A stretch of DNA of 64,000 nt from positions 1 through 64,000 of the forward strand of contig NZ_JACJQO010000019.1 in NCBI RefSeq assembly GCF_014696715.1, read 5' to 3'. The notes beneath the pieces were generated by a model. It had not been told where the DNA came from, did not search any database, and worked only from the letters and a program-made list of their open reading frames with translations. This document shows, one piece after another, positions 9,595-19,353 of this stretch; the stretch's first letter is position 1, and each line of letters opens with the position of its first letter. The position numbers and the translations under genes were made by a program. The DNA comes from Pseudanabaena sp. FACHB-2040. Lineage in GTDB: Bacteria > Cyanobacteriota > Cyanobacteriia > Phormidesmidales > Phormidesmidaceae.

Positions 9595-10899
9595 TTAGAC
9601 AGTCACCTGCTGCCACTCCAGCCGACCGAGGGTACGAGCCCGCTCTAGCGCGCGCTCGAAGCTCTCTAGCTTAGGTTCGATGGTCAGAGGTTCACCGATG
9701 TAGCCATTAACCGCCTCTTGGGTCTTGAGACCGTTTCCGGTGATGTAGACCACAGTGGTTTCTTCGGGATCAATCTTGCCCGCTTCTACCAGCTTCTGCA
9801 GCACTGCAACCGTGGTACCGCCAGCGGTTTCGGTGAAGATGCCCTCGGTTTCAGCCAGCAGCTTGATGCCGTCTATCACTTCGGCATCGGTCACAGACTC
9901 GATACTGCCGTTGGTCTTGCGAGCGAGTTCTAGCGCGTAAACGCCGTCTGCTGGGTTGCCGATAGCAATAGACTTGGCAATGGTGTTGGGCTTGACAGGA
10001 GAGATGAAGTCGCGGCCTTCCTTGTAGGCTTGAGCAATAGGCGAGCAGCCTTCAGCTTGAGCCCCGCTAAAGCGCACTGCCTTGTCCTCTACCAAACCGA
10101 CCTTCACAAATTCCTGGAAGCCTTTGTAGATCTTGGTGAACAAAGAGCCAGAGGCTAGAGGCGCAACGATGTGGTCAGGCAGCTGCCAGCCTAACTGCTC
10201 AGCCACTTCATAGCCCAGCGTCTTAGAGCCTTCGGAATAGTAGGGGCGCAAGTTGATGTTGACAAAGCCCCAGCCGTGGGTGTTGGCCACTTCAGAGCAG
10301 AGACGATTGACCTGGTCATAGTTGCCGTGGACCGCCATCACCGTAGGCGCGTAGATCAGCGTACCCAGAACTTTGCCAGCTTCCAGATCAGCCGGGATGA
10401 AGACGCAGCAGTCGAGACCGGCATGGGCTGCGATCGCAGCCGTCGAATTCGCCAAGTTGCCCGTACTGGCACAAGAAACAGTGGAGAAGCCCAACTCTTG
10501 CGCCCGTGTCAGCGCTACCGACACCACCCGATCCTTGAAGCTTAGGGTGGGCATGTTCACTGCGTCATTCTTAATAAAGAGACGCTTCAGGCCCAAGCGG
10601 CGAGCCAATCGGTTAGCCCGCACCAATGGCGTCATACCAGTACCGACATCAATAGGCTGCTCCGAAGTCACAGGCAAAAAGTGCCGGTAGCGCCAGATAG
10701 AGTTAGGGCCAGCCTGAATGGTTTCGCGAGTCACCCGACGGCGAATCTCGTCGTAATCGTAGACCACCTCGAGTGGCCCAAAGCAAACATCTTCACAGAC
10801 GTGCTTGGCTCCTAGTTCGTAGGTCTCACCACACTCTTTACACTTCAGAGCAGTAAAGGTCTGGCCAGTAGAAATCAGCCGATCAATTGCCTGGGTCAT
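9595..10899 (-). CDS. thrC: Threonine synthase
   Basis: The 434-aa PLP enzyme converts O-phosphohomoserine to threonine. An N-terminal CxxC...C element (LKCKECGETYELGAKHVC, residues 19-36) resembles a rubredoxin-like knuckle seen in many bacterial threonine synthases. The PLP lysine lies in PTLSFKDRV near residue 123 and the phosphate-binding loop is CASTGNLANS. Related enzymes of this fold use O-phosphoserine, so with the sulfur carrier downstream a dual or different role cannot be excluded. Confidence 0.92.
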   Translation of the reverse strand: MTQAIDRLISTGQTFTALKCKECGETYELGAKHVCEDVCFGPLEVVYDYDEIRRRVTRETIQAGPNSIWRYRHFLPVTSEQPIDVGTGMTPLVRANRLARRLGLKRLFIKNDAVNMPTLSFKDRVVSVALTRAQELGFSTVSCASTGNLANSTAAIAAHAGLDCCVFIPADLEAGKVLGTLIYAPTVMAVHGNYDQVNRLCSEVANTHGWGFVNINLRPYYSEGSKTLGYEVAEQLGWQLPDHIVAPLASGSLFTKIYKGFQEFVKVGLVEDKAVRFSGAQAEGCSPIAQAYKEGRDFISPVKPNTIAKSIAIGNPADGVYALELARKTNGSIESVTDAEVIDGIKLLAETEGIFTETAGGTTVAVLQKLVEAGKIDPEETTVVYITGNGLKTQEAVNGYIGEPLTIEPKLESFERALERARTLGRLEWQQVTV

Positions 10900-11496
10900 G
10901 AATTTACGCCGTAGCTAAACAACAGGAGCAGTTTTATATCAAAGCTTGGCGAATAGTAACACGCGGCACAAATCAGATCAATGAATCCCGACTTTTTTTG
11001 TCGGGATTGGGAGAAGGACGCGGAAATGTGGGAGTGAATGGGTAGATGGGTAAGTAAGGGCAAGAATCCTGTGGGTTGATAAGCGCAGCGCGACCCACCA
11101 CAATAATCAGATACTCGCAGAACGCATCTCTATATTTCCTCTAGCTCTCTTCTCTGCTCCCTGTGTCCTCGCGTCTCCCCGCGTCCGTCTTCCTCCCAAT
11201 CCCGCGTCTCCCCCTCCCCGCGCCCCAAGATATGGGAAAAAACTTCAATCATTGAGAGAGATTGGGTCGATAAAGTGATTTGTTATACAAACGTGAAAAT
11301 CACAGTTAAGGTTAAGTGTTCTAAAGTCATAGAACGCTTGCATTAGGCTTATCGATAAGCTTCAGTGCATTGCAGGCGGGGTCAGCGGTCGAAGCCTAAA
11401 CTGTCGGCTGGGGCTAGGCGCTTTGCGTTCGGAATTGACGAAGGTTAGTTTGAGTTCTCTTCAGGCTGGTTTTTTGGGCAGTTGTAGCGAGCTTAT
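10900..11496. other. Divergent intergenic region thrC-ntcA
   Basis: This 597-bp gap holds the promoters of thrC (leftward) and ntcA (rightward). A perfect 9-bp inverted repeat AATCCCGAC/GTCGGGATT with a T7 loop lies at 10984-11008. Near 11292 there is GTGAAAATCAC, an imperfect palindrome. I found no clear NtcA box (GTA-N8-TAC) for autoregulation. The rest is low-complexity C/T-rich DNA (11140-11225). Confidence 0.5.
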
Positions 11497-12168
11497 ATGG
11501 TAGTGACTCAAGACAGGCCACTTGCCAACGTCTTTCGGCAACTCTCTGGAGGAGCCTTTCCTCCTGTGGTGGAGGCGTATGAGCGAGGAAAGACCATTTT
11601 CTTCCCTGGTGATCCAGCGGAAAGAGTTTATTTTTTGGTAAAAGGGGCCGTCAAGCTGTCCCGGGTCTACGAGGCCGGAGAAGAGATCACGGTAGCGCTG
11701 CTGCGGGAAAACAGTGTCTTTGGTGTGCTTTCTCTGATTACGGGCAACCGCTCTGATCGGTTTTATCACGCCGTTGCCTTTACCCCTGTAGAGCTGTTGT
11801 CTGTTCCTATTGAGCAGGTTGAGCAGGCGCTGGAGGAAAATCCTGAGTTGGCGCTGCTGATGCTGCGGGGCTTGTCTTCCCGAATCTTGCAGACCGAAAT
11901 GATGATTGAGACTTTGGCCCACCGGGACATGGGTTCGCGCTTGGTGAGCTTCCTGCTGATTCTCTGCCGCGATTTTGGGCTGCCTAGCCAAGAGGGCATC
12001 ACCATTGATCTCAAGCTATCCCACCAGGCGATCGCTGAAGCCATTGGCTCCACTCGGGTTACCGTCACCCGGCTGCTGGGGGATCTGCGTCAGGAAGGCA
12101 TGATCTCGATCCACAAGAAGAAGATTACTGTGCACGATCCGGTGAATCTCAGCCAACAGTTCACTTAG
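11497..12168 (+). CDS. ntcA: Global nitrogen regulator NtcA
   Basis: NtcA is the CRP-family activator of nitrogen assimilation genes, sensing 2-oxoglutarate and binding PipX. The 223-aa protein shows the cyclic-nucleotide-type fold with [20 protein letters not shown] and the recognition helix [19 protein letters not shown]. Length and sequence match cyanobacterial NtcA closely. The DUF3084 gene follows 48 bp later in the same direction, an arrangement common in cyanobacteria. Confidence 0.98.
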   Translation: MVVTQDRPLANVFRQLSGGAFPPVVEAYERGKTIFFPGDPAERVYFLVKGAVKLSRVYEAGEEITVALLRENSVFGVLSLITGNRSDRFYHAVAFTPVELLSVPIEQVEQALEENPELALLMLRGLSSRILQTEMMIETLAHRDMGSRLVSFLLILCRDFGLPSQEGITIDLKLSHQAIAEAIGSTRVTVTRLLGDLRQEGMISIHKKKITVHDPVNLSQQFT

Positions 12169-12216
12169 GGTCAAGGCCATGCAGTAGAGTGTATCTGAAC
12201 TGCATGGGGCGGGCGA

Positions 12217-13632
12217 ATGGGCTCCGGATACGTGCTTATTGTTGCCGTTTTGCTGCTGGGTGGCGTGATCGCTACCCTGGGCGATCGCATTGGCACAAAG
12301 GTAGGCAAAGCCCGGCTCAGCCTGTTTAACCTACGGCCCCGGCAGACCGCAACGCTAGTTAGCATCGCGACCGGCAGCATCATCTCTGCCTCAACGCTGA
12401 CCCTGCTGTTTAGCGTTAGCAGCCAGCTTCGTACGGGCGTTTTTGAGCTAGGCAAGATTCAAGATGACTTGGCTCAGGCCCAAAACCAGCTAGAGCGAGC
12501 CCAGCGTGAGCAGGATGAAGTCGAAGATGAGCTTGCCTCAGCAACGACAGAGCGAGAACGGGCCAGGGAACGACTACAGGAAATCAACCGATCGCTGCAG
12601 GCTGCTCGGGAGCAGCAGCAAACCACTGAGGAACAGCTGCAGCAAACGCGCCAGCAGCAGCAGACCACCGAGGGGCAACTGCAGCAGACCCGCAGCCAGC
12701 TGTCCTCTGTCTCCCAGCAGGCGACCGGGCTGCGGAGTGAGATTGAGAGCCTACGCGTAGAACGAGAGAACCTACAGCGCCAGCAAGAGAGCATTCAGGC
12801 CCAGATTGCGGAGCGCGACCAGGAGATTGCCGAGCGCGATGTTGCGATCGCACAGCGAGAACAGCTGCTAGCCCAACTCGAAACCCAGCAGCAGTTCTTA
12901 AGCCAGCAGGTCGCCGATCTAGAGCGCCAGTACCAAGGACTCTTTCGCGGCAATATTGCGCTAGGCCGCAACCAGGAACTCGTCAGTGGTGTAATTCAAG
13001 TTGATAACTCAAACGAAGCCACTCAAGTCATCACCCGACTACTCTTCGAAGCTAATCGCACCGCCCTGCAGCGCATCGCCCCCGGCACCCCCACCGATCG
13101 CCAGGTGATCTCAATTGAAACGCGCGAAGTCGAAAGATTAATCGACCGCTTAAGTGATGGGCAGGAGTACGTTATCCAGGTGCTTTCCGCCGCCAACTAC
13201 GTCATTGGAGAACCCTGTGTCGCTAGCAACGAAGCACCCTGCGTTCAAGTTTTTGTAGATGCAGCGCCTAACCGACTGGTGTATCAAGCCGGAGAGCGCC
13301 TAGCCAGCACCCAGCTAGAAAATGCCGGGGCAACTGACCGTGAACTGGTAGAACGGCTGAACCTGTTGATTGCGGCCACCCAATTTCGAGCTCGCCAAGA
13401 TGGCATTGTCGGCACCGCTGTACAAATCGCTGACAATCGCACAGAAAGCCTACTGAGTTTCCTAGAATCGGTCAAAACCTACGGGCAACCGCTGGAACTT
13501 CAGACCATTGCTGCCAGCCCTATCTTTACAACGGGGCCGATTCAAATTGAGCTGTTAGCCACTCGTAATGGTGTTGTGATCTTCGAAACAGGCCCCATTC
13601 TGTCGTTTCCGGGGCTGCTGGATGCAGATTAA
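12217..13632 (+). CDS. DUF3084 membrane/coiled-coil protein
   Basis: This 471-aa protein has two membrane helices (about 4-20 and 48-68), a long Gln/Glu/Arg-rich coiled coil at about 80-235 with short internal repeats (EQQQTTEEQLQQTRQ-type), and a C-terminal domain of about 230 residues. The order matches the cyanobacterial DUF3084 family usually found beside ntcA. Function is unknown. Confidence 0.9.
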   Translation: MGSGYVLIVAVLLLGGVIATLGDRIGTKVGKARLSLFNLRPRQTATLVSIATGSIISASTLTLLFSVSSQLRTGVFELGKIQDDLAQAQNQLERAQREQDEVEDELASATTERERARERLQEINRSLQAAREQQQTTEEQLQQTRQQQQTTEGQLQQTRSQLSSVSQQATGLRSEIESLRVERENLQRQQESIQAQIAERDQEIAERDVAIAQREQLLAQLETQQQFLSQQVADLERQYQGLFRGNIALGRNQELVSGVIQVDNSNEATQVITRLLFEANRTALQRIAPGTPTDRQVISIETREVERLIDRLSDGQEYVIQVLSAANYVIGEPCVASNEAPCVQVFVDAAPNRLVYQAGERLASTQLENAGATDRELVERLNLLIAATQFRARQDGIVGTAVQIADNRTESLLSFLESVKTYGQPLELQTIAASPIFTTGPIQIELLATRNGVVIFETGPILSFPGLLDAD

Positions 13633-14002
13633 GCAGCCAATTTCAGGAGAATTAAATTATCTCTGTCGGCAGAAATTTAACAAACTCTAAAAAAATTTGC
13701 AGATAGTTACCATATACACCCAGTTATCCGCTAAACGGATCGGATGTGTTTAGAATTGACTCACACATTTAAGTGTTGATTGCCTTTCCGTTTTTTGGGG
13801 GACTCAGGGCATCTTTTGCTCTGTCGGTTTCTGCTGAGATTGGCGACTTGTTCTGGCTGTAAGTCTTCTATGACTTACCCCTAGGGGAATTGAGCAGGAA
13901 CTGATTTTTTCAAATGGTAATAATCGGTTTTCGCCAATGGAGCAGGCATCTTGCCTCGATCCAGATAGCGAGACACAGCAAAAAAACATTTGGAGCAATC
14001 CT
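13633..14002. other. Upstream region of PadR-family regulator
   Basis: A 370-bp AT-rich stretch without a convincing gene. It contains poly-T (TTCCGTTTTTTGGGG) near 13790 and presumably the promoter of the regulator. An in-frame extension upstream of 14003 would add 22 unconserved residues. Confidence 0.4.
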
Positions 14003-14389
14003 ATGAAATTTGAAGATATTTATCAGTTCTTCGAGGACCCACCCCCGATTTATTTAAACAAAGAACTGGCGGTTTGCTATGTTTTGGCTGTGCTCTTGCA
14101 GCAAGACTCCTACGGCACCGAGCTCATTCAAGTACTGGCCCAAAAGTATACTGACTACCGTCTATCAGATACGGTTCTCTACGGTGCGCTTAAGTTCCTG
14201 GAGGACGAGAAAGCAATTGACGGTTATTGGAAGAAGGTGGAAGGGCGCGGCCGACCAAGACGGATGTATCGACTCAACCCCGACTGGCGGCTCCAGTCAG
14301 AGGAACTGGCCGAACTGTGGGAGAGATATATGGGGAAGCGGTGCCGGGAGGTCGTCTTTGAGGCTGATCGCGTGCTGGCATCACCCTAG
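14003..14389 (+). CDS. PadR-family regulator, Pex-like
   Basis: The 128-aa protein begins MKFEDIYQFFEDPPP and contains SYGTELIQVL, LSDTVLYGALKFLED and the wing KKVEGRGRPRRMYRL, typical of a PadR winged helix. It closely resembles Pex, the circadian period extender that represses kaiA in Synechococcus elongatus. The start is chosen at ATG 14003 because conservation begins there and GGAG lies upstream. No kai gene is in the window, so the target is inferred only from the family. Confidence 0.85.
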   Translation: MKFEDIYQFFEDPPPIYLNKELAVCYVLAVLLQQDSYGTELIQVLAQKYTDYRLSDTVLYGALKFLEDEKAIDGYWKKVEGRGRPRRMYRLNPDWRLQSEELAELWERYMGKRCREVVFEADRVLASP

Positions 14390-14544
14390 CGGTAAGGGGG
14401 GGCAGGGTAATTGAAGTAATGGCTTCAGCCTGATGAATCAGGCTTATCTCGCCCATTTCCCGGCCTCTTTACTTGCCATAACTACCTGAAGCAGTCATTC
14501 TTGCGTAGGCTAGAAATGTACTCGATACAAGGTAGCCACGTCAG

Positions 14545-15063
14545 GTGACCAATACCGTCCTATCCTCAACTTTTCTCCTGACCCTGCTGCTCATGGTGGG
14601 GTTATTTTTCTTTATTCGAGCTGCTACCAAGGATCGCACCGAAACCCTGCAAGTAACAGTGGCAAAAACGCCTGAGACGCTGCAAAGCGACCTGCAAACC
14701 TACTTTGAAAGCCGGGCCTACCAGGTTGCTGACAGCAATTTAGCAGCCCATCAAATCACCTTTAAAGGCTTTGTTCGACCCAGCCTCTTTTTGGCCATTT
14801 TTCTATCGAGCATGGCGGCAATTGGAGCAAGCTGCTTAGCGCTGGTGCTAGCAATTCTCCTGCCCGACTACGGCTCTCTTTTTTCCGTTTTACTGCTAGC
14901 AGCCCCTGGGGCCGGGCTTTTTTACTGGCGACGGGCGGGCCGAGAAGAGCAGGTGCTGATGAAGGTTGAGCCAGAGGCCCTCGATGCGGCTAGCCATAGC
15001 AAAATGACGGTGGTTGCCCACCGGGATGAGTTAGCTGCCCTGAAGCAGGCTCTGTCTCTTTAG
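14545..15063 (+). CDS. Cofactor assembly of complex C subunit B-like protein
   Basis: The 172-aa protein starts with GTG and has a membrane helix at about 8-25 (TFLLTLLLMVGLFFFIRA) and two more at about 78-125. The C-terminus ends VTVVAHRDELAALKQALSL-like. It fits the CCB family that helps attach haem ci to cytochrome b6, as recalled from cyanobacterial annotations. A database search would be needed to make this firm. Confidence 0.65.
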   Translation: MTNTVLSSTFLLTLLLMVGLFFFIRAATKDRTETLQVTVAKTPETLQSDLQTYFESRAYQVADSNLAAHQITFKGFVRPSLFLAIFLSSMAAIGASCLALVLAILLPDYGSLFSVLLLAAPGAGLFYWRRAGREEQVLMKVEPEALDAASHSKMTVVAHRDELAALKQALSL

Positions 15064-15124
15064 GCTTGCTCGCTAAGCATATCTCCTCAGAACCCAAGAG
15101 GTTGCTCTAACCTTAGAAAACACA

Positions 15125-15156
15125 AAGGGATGGTTTCAGCTAAGAAACCATCCCTT
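15125..15156. terminator. Bidirectional hairpin between convergent genes
   Basis: Perfect 13-bp stem AAGGGATGGTTTC/GAAACCATCCCTT with a 6-nt loop lies between the ends of two converging genes. It probably terminates both transcripts. Confidence 0.8.
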
Positions 15157-15180
15157 GCGCGGGTTCATACAGACCGTCAA

Positions 15181-15501
15181 TTAACGGCTAGAGCCTCCCA
15201 TGATGGGCAGATCTTCTTCTTCTCCTAGAAGAACGCGCAGGCTAGGAAAAAGGAAGTGGTTTTCCTCAACGTACTGCGCGCCAAACAGGCCTTTCTCTGC
15301 CCAAAAATAGCGGTCAGTGGTGTGCTCATTGCGCTTAACTAAAAGCAGTGCCGGGGGTGCGATACCCTCGGAATGAATGAAGTTACGCGCGGCAGTCACC
15401 GGTTTTTCATTGCCACTCTCGATACTATACTGAGGGACAGCCTCTAAAATTCGACGTCCCTCTAGCCGCCGCCGACTCTTACGCTTACGTCTCCGTGCCA
15501 A
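15181..15501 (-). CDS. DUF3155 family protein
   Basis: A 106-aa cyanobacterial protein with a very basic start (MARRRKRKSRRRLEGRR) and the conserved core VKRNEHTTDRYFWAEKGLFG. The length and motifs match DUF3155. Its function is unknown; the Arg/Lys-rich start could bind RNA. It is convergent with the preceding gene. Confidence 0.88.
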   Translation of the reverse strand: MARRRKRKSRRRLEGRRILEAVPQYSIESGNEKPVTAARNFIHSEGIAPPALLLVKRNEHTTDRYFWAEKGLFGAQYVEENHFLFPSLRVLLGEEEDLPIMGGSSR

Positions 15502-15759
15502 ACCGCCTACCTCCTCTCGTGTTGCTACTCAGAATATTTAATTTCAGATGTAGTGGTGGTTACAAATTTTATGAACCCAGGAAAGTATATCGGGTCAAAA
15601 TAAGAATTTCAACTTCTCTTAAAAATGTTGAGATAACCCTTTACAAGCCTTGTTTTGAGCCACTTTAGCAGGCATTTTGAGGGGGATTGCTTGAACAAAA
15701 CGTTAAAAATTTGACAAAAATTTATTTTTTTATAGTTACTTGTCCGTCAATCGCTGTTG

Positions 15760-17259
15760 ATGATTTTGCCTGCCAGCTCTGAATTTGTTGCCCTTTGCCG
15801 ATCTCAGGTGGCGCTCCTGACCCAATCCCTGGGAGCGACCTCGACCGTTATTTATCTGACCGAGCGAACGGCAGACCACCCCAGCCCTACACTGGTGCCT
15901 GTGGTTGCCCACCCAGAGCTGCCCCCAAGCTGGAGTGCTGCAGATTGGCAGCAGGCGACGGGAGTAAAACTGCTGCCGGGAGCAGAGTTGCCTGACCCTG
16001 AGCAGCTTGAGCCAATAGAGACTCCTCCTAGTTGGCCGATGCCTGCTGGGTCAATACCTGAGAAGTCGCAGGAGAACTTTACTTTGAGGCTAAGCACGAG
16101 CTGCGGAGCCAGTGAACCTAAGTTTCAGGCGCAGGCCTCGGATCTAGCTTCTGAGCATCAGCTGGTGCTCCCTATGGCCCATGAGGGTCTAGTTTTGGGT
16201 GTGTTGGTGAGCACACGAGACGGGCATCCCTGGCAGGTGGAGGAGCGGCAGCAGGCTGAGCGCATTGCCGATACGCTGACTCTAGCTAGAGTAATGGACC
16301 AGCGTGGGCAGTGGCTAGAGCAGCGGCTGCAGCGTAAGCAGCTGACTCAGAGCTACCAGTCAGAAACCTTTCACGATCTGCTACATCAGTTTCGCAATCC
16401 GCTGACTGCCATGCGAACTTTTGGCAAGCTGCTGCTTAAGCGCATCCAGGCAGGTGATGTCAATCAGTCCATCGCTGAGGGGATTGTGCGAGAAAGTGAG
16501 CGGCTGCAGGACCTGATTCAGAATTTTGATGATGCCGTCGCTGTAGGGGATGCCGACCTAGAGGCGAGTGAGCACCCGCCTGAGAATGCTGTTTTGGCGC
16601 TGCCAGCAGCGGCCCCACTGCCGCTGCCGCTGTCGCTAGAGGGGGCTGCTACAGAGGAGAGCTATCCCCGCTTCCAAGATGGCGAAGAGGGCGATGAACC
16701 AGCACGAAGTTTGCCCAGCGCGACTCTGGGCACAGCTCTGAGAACGGCTCCCTTGCAGTGGGCTGACGTTCTAAAGCCGCTGTTAATTTCTGCTAATGCT
16801 GTTGCCGAAGACAAGCAAATTCGTGTCTGCGCGGCAATTCCAGAGAACTTGCCTGCCGTGTGGGGCGATAAAGGGGCCTTGCGTGAGGTTGTGAGCAATT
16901 TGCTGGACAACGCTCTGAAGTATTCTCCAAAGGGCGCAGCTGTGTGGCTTTTGGCTGGTTTATTTCAGGAAGAGGCAGAGCGAACCTATCAAGGTATTGC
17001 CATTGGCGACACTGGGCCGGGCATTCCCCAAAGCGATCAGGCCCGAATCTTTGAGCGGCACTATCGCGGGGTGCAGGCAGCAGGCACAACTCCGGGAACA
17101 GGCTTGGGACTTGCGATCGCACACGATTTAATCCAAGAAATGGGCGGCCACATCACGCTGTTTAGCCCGGCCAGCACCAGCGGCTTAGTGCCAGAGAGCT
17201 TAGCCCAAGCCAAAGCGGCAGGCACAGTCTTTTTAGTCTGGCTGCCCCAGCAGATCTAG
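15760..17259 (+). CDS. Sensor histidine kinase, Hik2/CSK-like
   Basis: The 499-aa soluble kinase has a GAF-like N-terminal half (to about 180), an H-box FHDLLHQFRNPLTAMRTFGK with His209, a variable acidic/Pro-rich insertion at about 265-335, and an ATPase domain with NLLDNALKYSP, GDTGPGIP and GTGLGLAIAHDL. The H-box with LLHQFRNPLTA is characteristic of Synechocystis Hik2 and the chloroplast sensor kinase CSK, which respond to redox and chloride. ATG at 15760 is preferred over TTG at 15757. No response regulator is adjacent. Confidence 0.85.
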   Translation: MILPASSEFVALCRSQVALLTQSLGATSTVIYLTERTADHPSPTLVPVVAHPELPPSWSAADWQQATGVKLLPGAELPDPEQLEPIETPPSWPMPAGSIPEKSQENFTLRLSTSCGASEPKFQAQASDLASEHQLVLPMAHEGLVLGVLVSTRDGHPWQVEERQQAERIADTLTLARVMDQRGQWLEQRLQRKQLTQSYQSETFHDLLHQFRNPLTAMRTFGKLLLKRIQAGDVNQSIAEGIVRESERLQDLIQNFDDAVAVGDADLEASEHPPENAVLALPAAAPLPLPLSLEGAATEESYPRFQDGEEGDEPARSLPSATLGTALRTAPLQWADVLKPLLISANAVAEDKQIRVCAAIPENLPAVWGDKGALREVVSNLLDNALKYSPKGAAVWLLAGLFQEEAERTYQGIAIGDTGPGIPQSDQARIFERHYRGVQAAGTTPGTGLGLAIAHDLIQEMGGHITLFSPASTSGLVPESLAQAKAAGTVFLVWLPQQI

Positions 17260-17387
17260 GCGCTACAGCCAGGGTTAGACTACACCCGCCACCCACCAGG
17301 GGTTTTGCCAGTGCCGCCAGCAGCCTGTCCCCCCGGCGTTAGAGAATAGGGGGAACCTGACCTTAAACCTGCAGTTTATTTTTAGCT

Positions 17388-18557
17388 ATGACAACAGCCT
17401 TTTCTGTATCCAATCGGGCAGTTAATGAAGCCCATCACCTGCCCCTAGCACCACTGACAGTGCCTGAGCGCCTGCTGCTAGGGCCTGGCCCCTCCAACGC
17501 CGATCCCACCGTGCTCGCAGCAATGAACCGTCAGCCCATTGGCCACCTCGATCCGGCCTATCTGAAGCTGATGGATGAGGTACAGGAGCTGTTGCGCTAC
17601 GCCTGGCAGACCGATAACCAGATGACCTATCCGGTGCCAGGAACAGGGTCGGCAGCGATGGAGGCCACGCTAGCCAATGTTGTTGAACCGGGCGATCGGG
17701 TACTGGTGGGCGTGAAGGGCTATTTTGGCCATCGTCTAGTCGATATGGCCGGTCGTTACGGGGCGGCGGTCAGCACGATTACCCGGCCTTGGGGTGAGGC
17801 ATTTACCCTGGTCGAGCTGCGAGCGGCGATGGAGCAGCACCGGCCCCAGGTGCTGGCATTGGTACATGCCGAGACATCAACTGGGGTACGCCAGCCGCTG
17901 GAGGGCATAGGCGACCTGTGCCGGGAGTTTGACTGTTTGCTGATTGTCGATACGGTGACCAGCCTGGGCGGGGTGCCAATTTATCTAGACGATTGGAAGG
18001 TTGACTTAGCCTATAGCTGCAGCCAAAAAGGGTTGAGCTGCCCGCCAGGAATGTCGCCGTTCACCATGAACGAGCGTGCGATCGCAAAGCTAGATCGTCG
18101 CCAAACCCCCGTTGCCAACTGGTACCTAGATGCCTCACTGCTGAAGAAATACTGGGGATCGGACAGGGTCTATCACCACACGGCCCCAGTCAACATGACC
18201 TACGCCATTCGAGAAGCCTTGAGGCTAGTAGCAGAAGAAGGGCTGGCCGCCCGCTGGCAGCGCCACCAGCAAACCGCGGAAAAGCTCTGGGATGGCCTGC
18301 AAGATTTGGGGCTAAACTGCCACGTCGATCGAGATCTGCGGCTGCCGACCCTGACCACGGTACGAGTGCCCGACGGCATCGACGCCAAAGCCGTTAGCCG
18401 CACTTTGCTAAACGACTACAACATCGAAGTGGGCGGCGGCCTAGGCGACCTAGCCGGAAAAGTCTGGCGCGTTGGCCTGATGGGCTACAACAGCAATCCA
18501 GAAAACGTAGACACGCTGCTAGAGACAATGGGTAAAGTTCTCGCTGAGCTGCGCTAA
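17388..18557 (+). CDS. Class V aminotransferase (alanine/serine-glyoxylate type)
   Basis: A 389-aa PLP enzyme of the alanine-glyoxylate/serine-glyoxylate aminotransferase family, acting in photorespiratory glycolate metabolism. Visible signatures are LLLGPGPSNADPTVL, PGTGSAAMEATLAN, the PLP Asp in LLIVDTVTSLGG and the PLP lysine in CSQKGLSCPPGMSPF. Homologues in Synechocystis were once named a soluble hydrogenase subunit; that activity is doubtful. Confidence 0.93.
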   Translation: MTTAFSVSNRAVNEAHHLPLAPLTVPERLLLGPGPSNADPTVLAAMNRQPIGHLDPAYLKLMDEVQELLRYAWQTDNQMTYPVPGTGSAAMEATLANVVEPGDRVLVGVKGYFGHRLVDMAGRYGAAVSTITRPWGEAFTLVELRAAMEQHRPQVLALVHAETSTGVRQPLEGIGDLCREFDCLLIVDTVTSLGGVPIYLDDWKVDLAYSCSQKGLSCPPGMSPFTMNERAIAKLDRRQTPVANWYLDASLLKKYWGSDRVYHHTAPVNMTYAIREALRLVAEEGLAARWQRHQQTAEKLWDGLQDLGLNCHVDRDLRLPTLTTVRVPDGIDAKAVSRTLLNDYNIEVGGGLGDLAGKVWRVGLMGYNSNPENVDTLLETMGKVLAELR

Positions 18558-18720
18558 CCCAGCACTGTGCCCCTGGAGCAGGGCAGGCCTACTCTCTCTA
18601 AGGGCGTAGGTCTGCTCACCTGTAGCTGGGTTGCTGGCCTTCTCAAGGGCCATACAGCAGACGAAATAGATTCTGCCCGTTAGAGTGTGCAGAGAGCCAC
18701 AACGCTGGAGGCAAGGCCGG

Positions 18721-19353
18721 ATGGTGAGCCACATCGTATCGGATATGGGCGGAGTTTTAGTGCAGATCGAATGGCAGCAGCGGGTAGCAGCTCTGCTGGG
18801 CCAGCCAATTTCTCTAGATGAACTGCACCACCTGTGGGTTACCGCAGCCAGCACCCTCGCCTTTGAAACTGGCCAAATCGATTTTGCCGAGTTTGCCCAG
18901 GCATTCATCGCAGAGTTTGACTTATCAGTCTCTGCAGAGCATCTTATGAGTGAATTTCTGCAGGTTGTGCAAGCGCCCATGCCAAACTGTCAGACTGTTT
19001 TGGCAGCGCTCAAGCAAGACTTTCACCTATCTCTGCTATCCAATACCAACCCAGCCCATTACGAAAAGCTCCAGTCCCGGTATGGCTTTTTCGACCCTTT
19101 TGATCAACTGTTTCTCTCTTTTCAGATCGGCCTGATGAAGCCTGACGAGCAGATTTTTCACCATGTCATCAAAGCCTTAGGAACAGACCCCGAAAACATC
19201 GTCTTTTTCGACGACGGCAGGCGCAACGTAGAAGTCGCTAGAAGCATCGGCATCCAAGCTTTTCAGGTAGATTCTCCCGATGCTCTTTGGCAAGTGATGC
19301 AGCCGTTTTCTGCCGCTGCGGACAAAACTGGCCCCTACACGCCTACCTCGTAG
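18721..19353 (+). CDS. HAD-superfamily hydrolase (YihX-like)
   Basis: A 210-aa protein. Motif I is SDMGGVL, with the nucleophilic Asp at residue 8 followed by Met-Gly in place of the usual second Asp, as in the YihX/epoxide-hydrolase branch. Motif II is LLSNTN, motif III lies in IGLMKPDEQIF and motif IV is VFFDDGRRNVEVA. The start at ATG 18721 is preferred over an upstream frame at 18685. Substrate unknown. Confidence 0.88.
   Translation: MVSHIVSDMGGVLVQIEWQQRVAALLGQPISLDELHHLWVTAASTLAFETGQIDFAEFAQAFIAEFDLSVSAEHLMSEFLQVVQAPMPNCQTVLAALKQDFHLSLLSNTNPAHYEKLQSRYGFFDPFDQLFLSFQIGLMKPDEQIFHHVIKALGTDPENIVFFDDGRRNVEVARSIGIQAFQVDSPDALWQVMQPFSAAADKTGPYTPTS

Noticed and set aside
12474-12853. Leftward frames inside the DUF3084 gene
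   Set aside because: They are complements of the coiled-coil repeats, rich in Ser/Cys/Ala by codon mirror effect.
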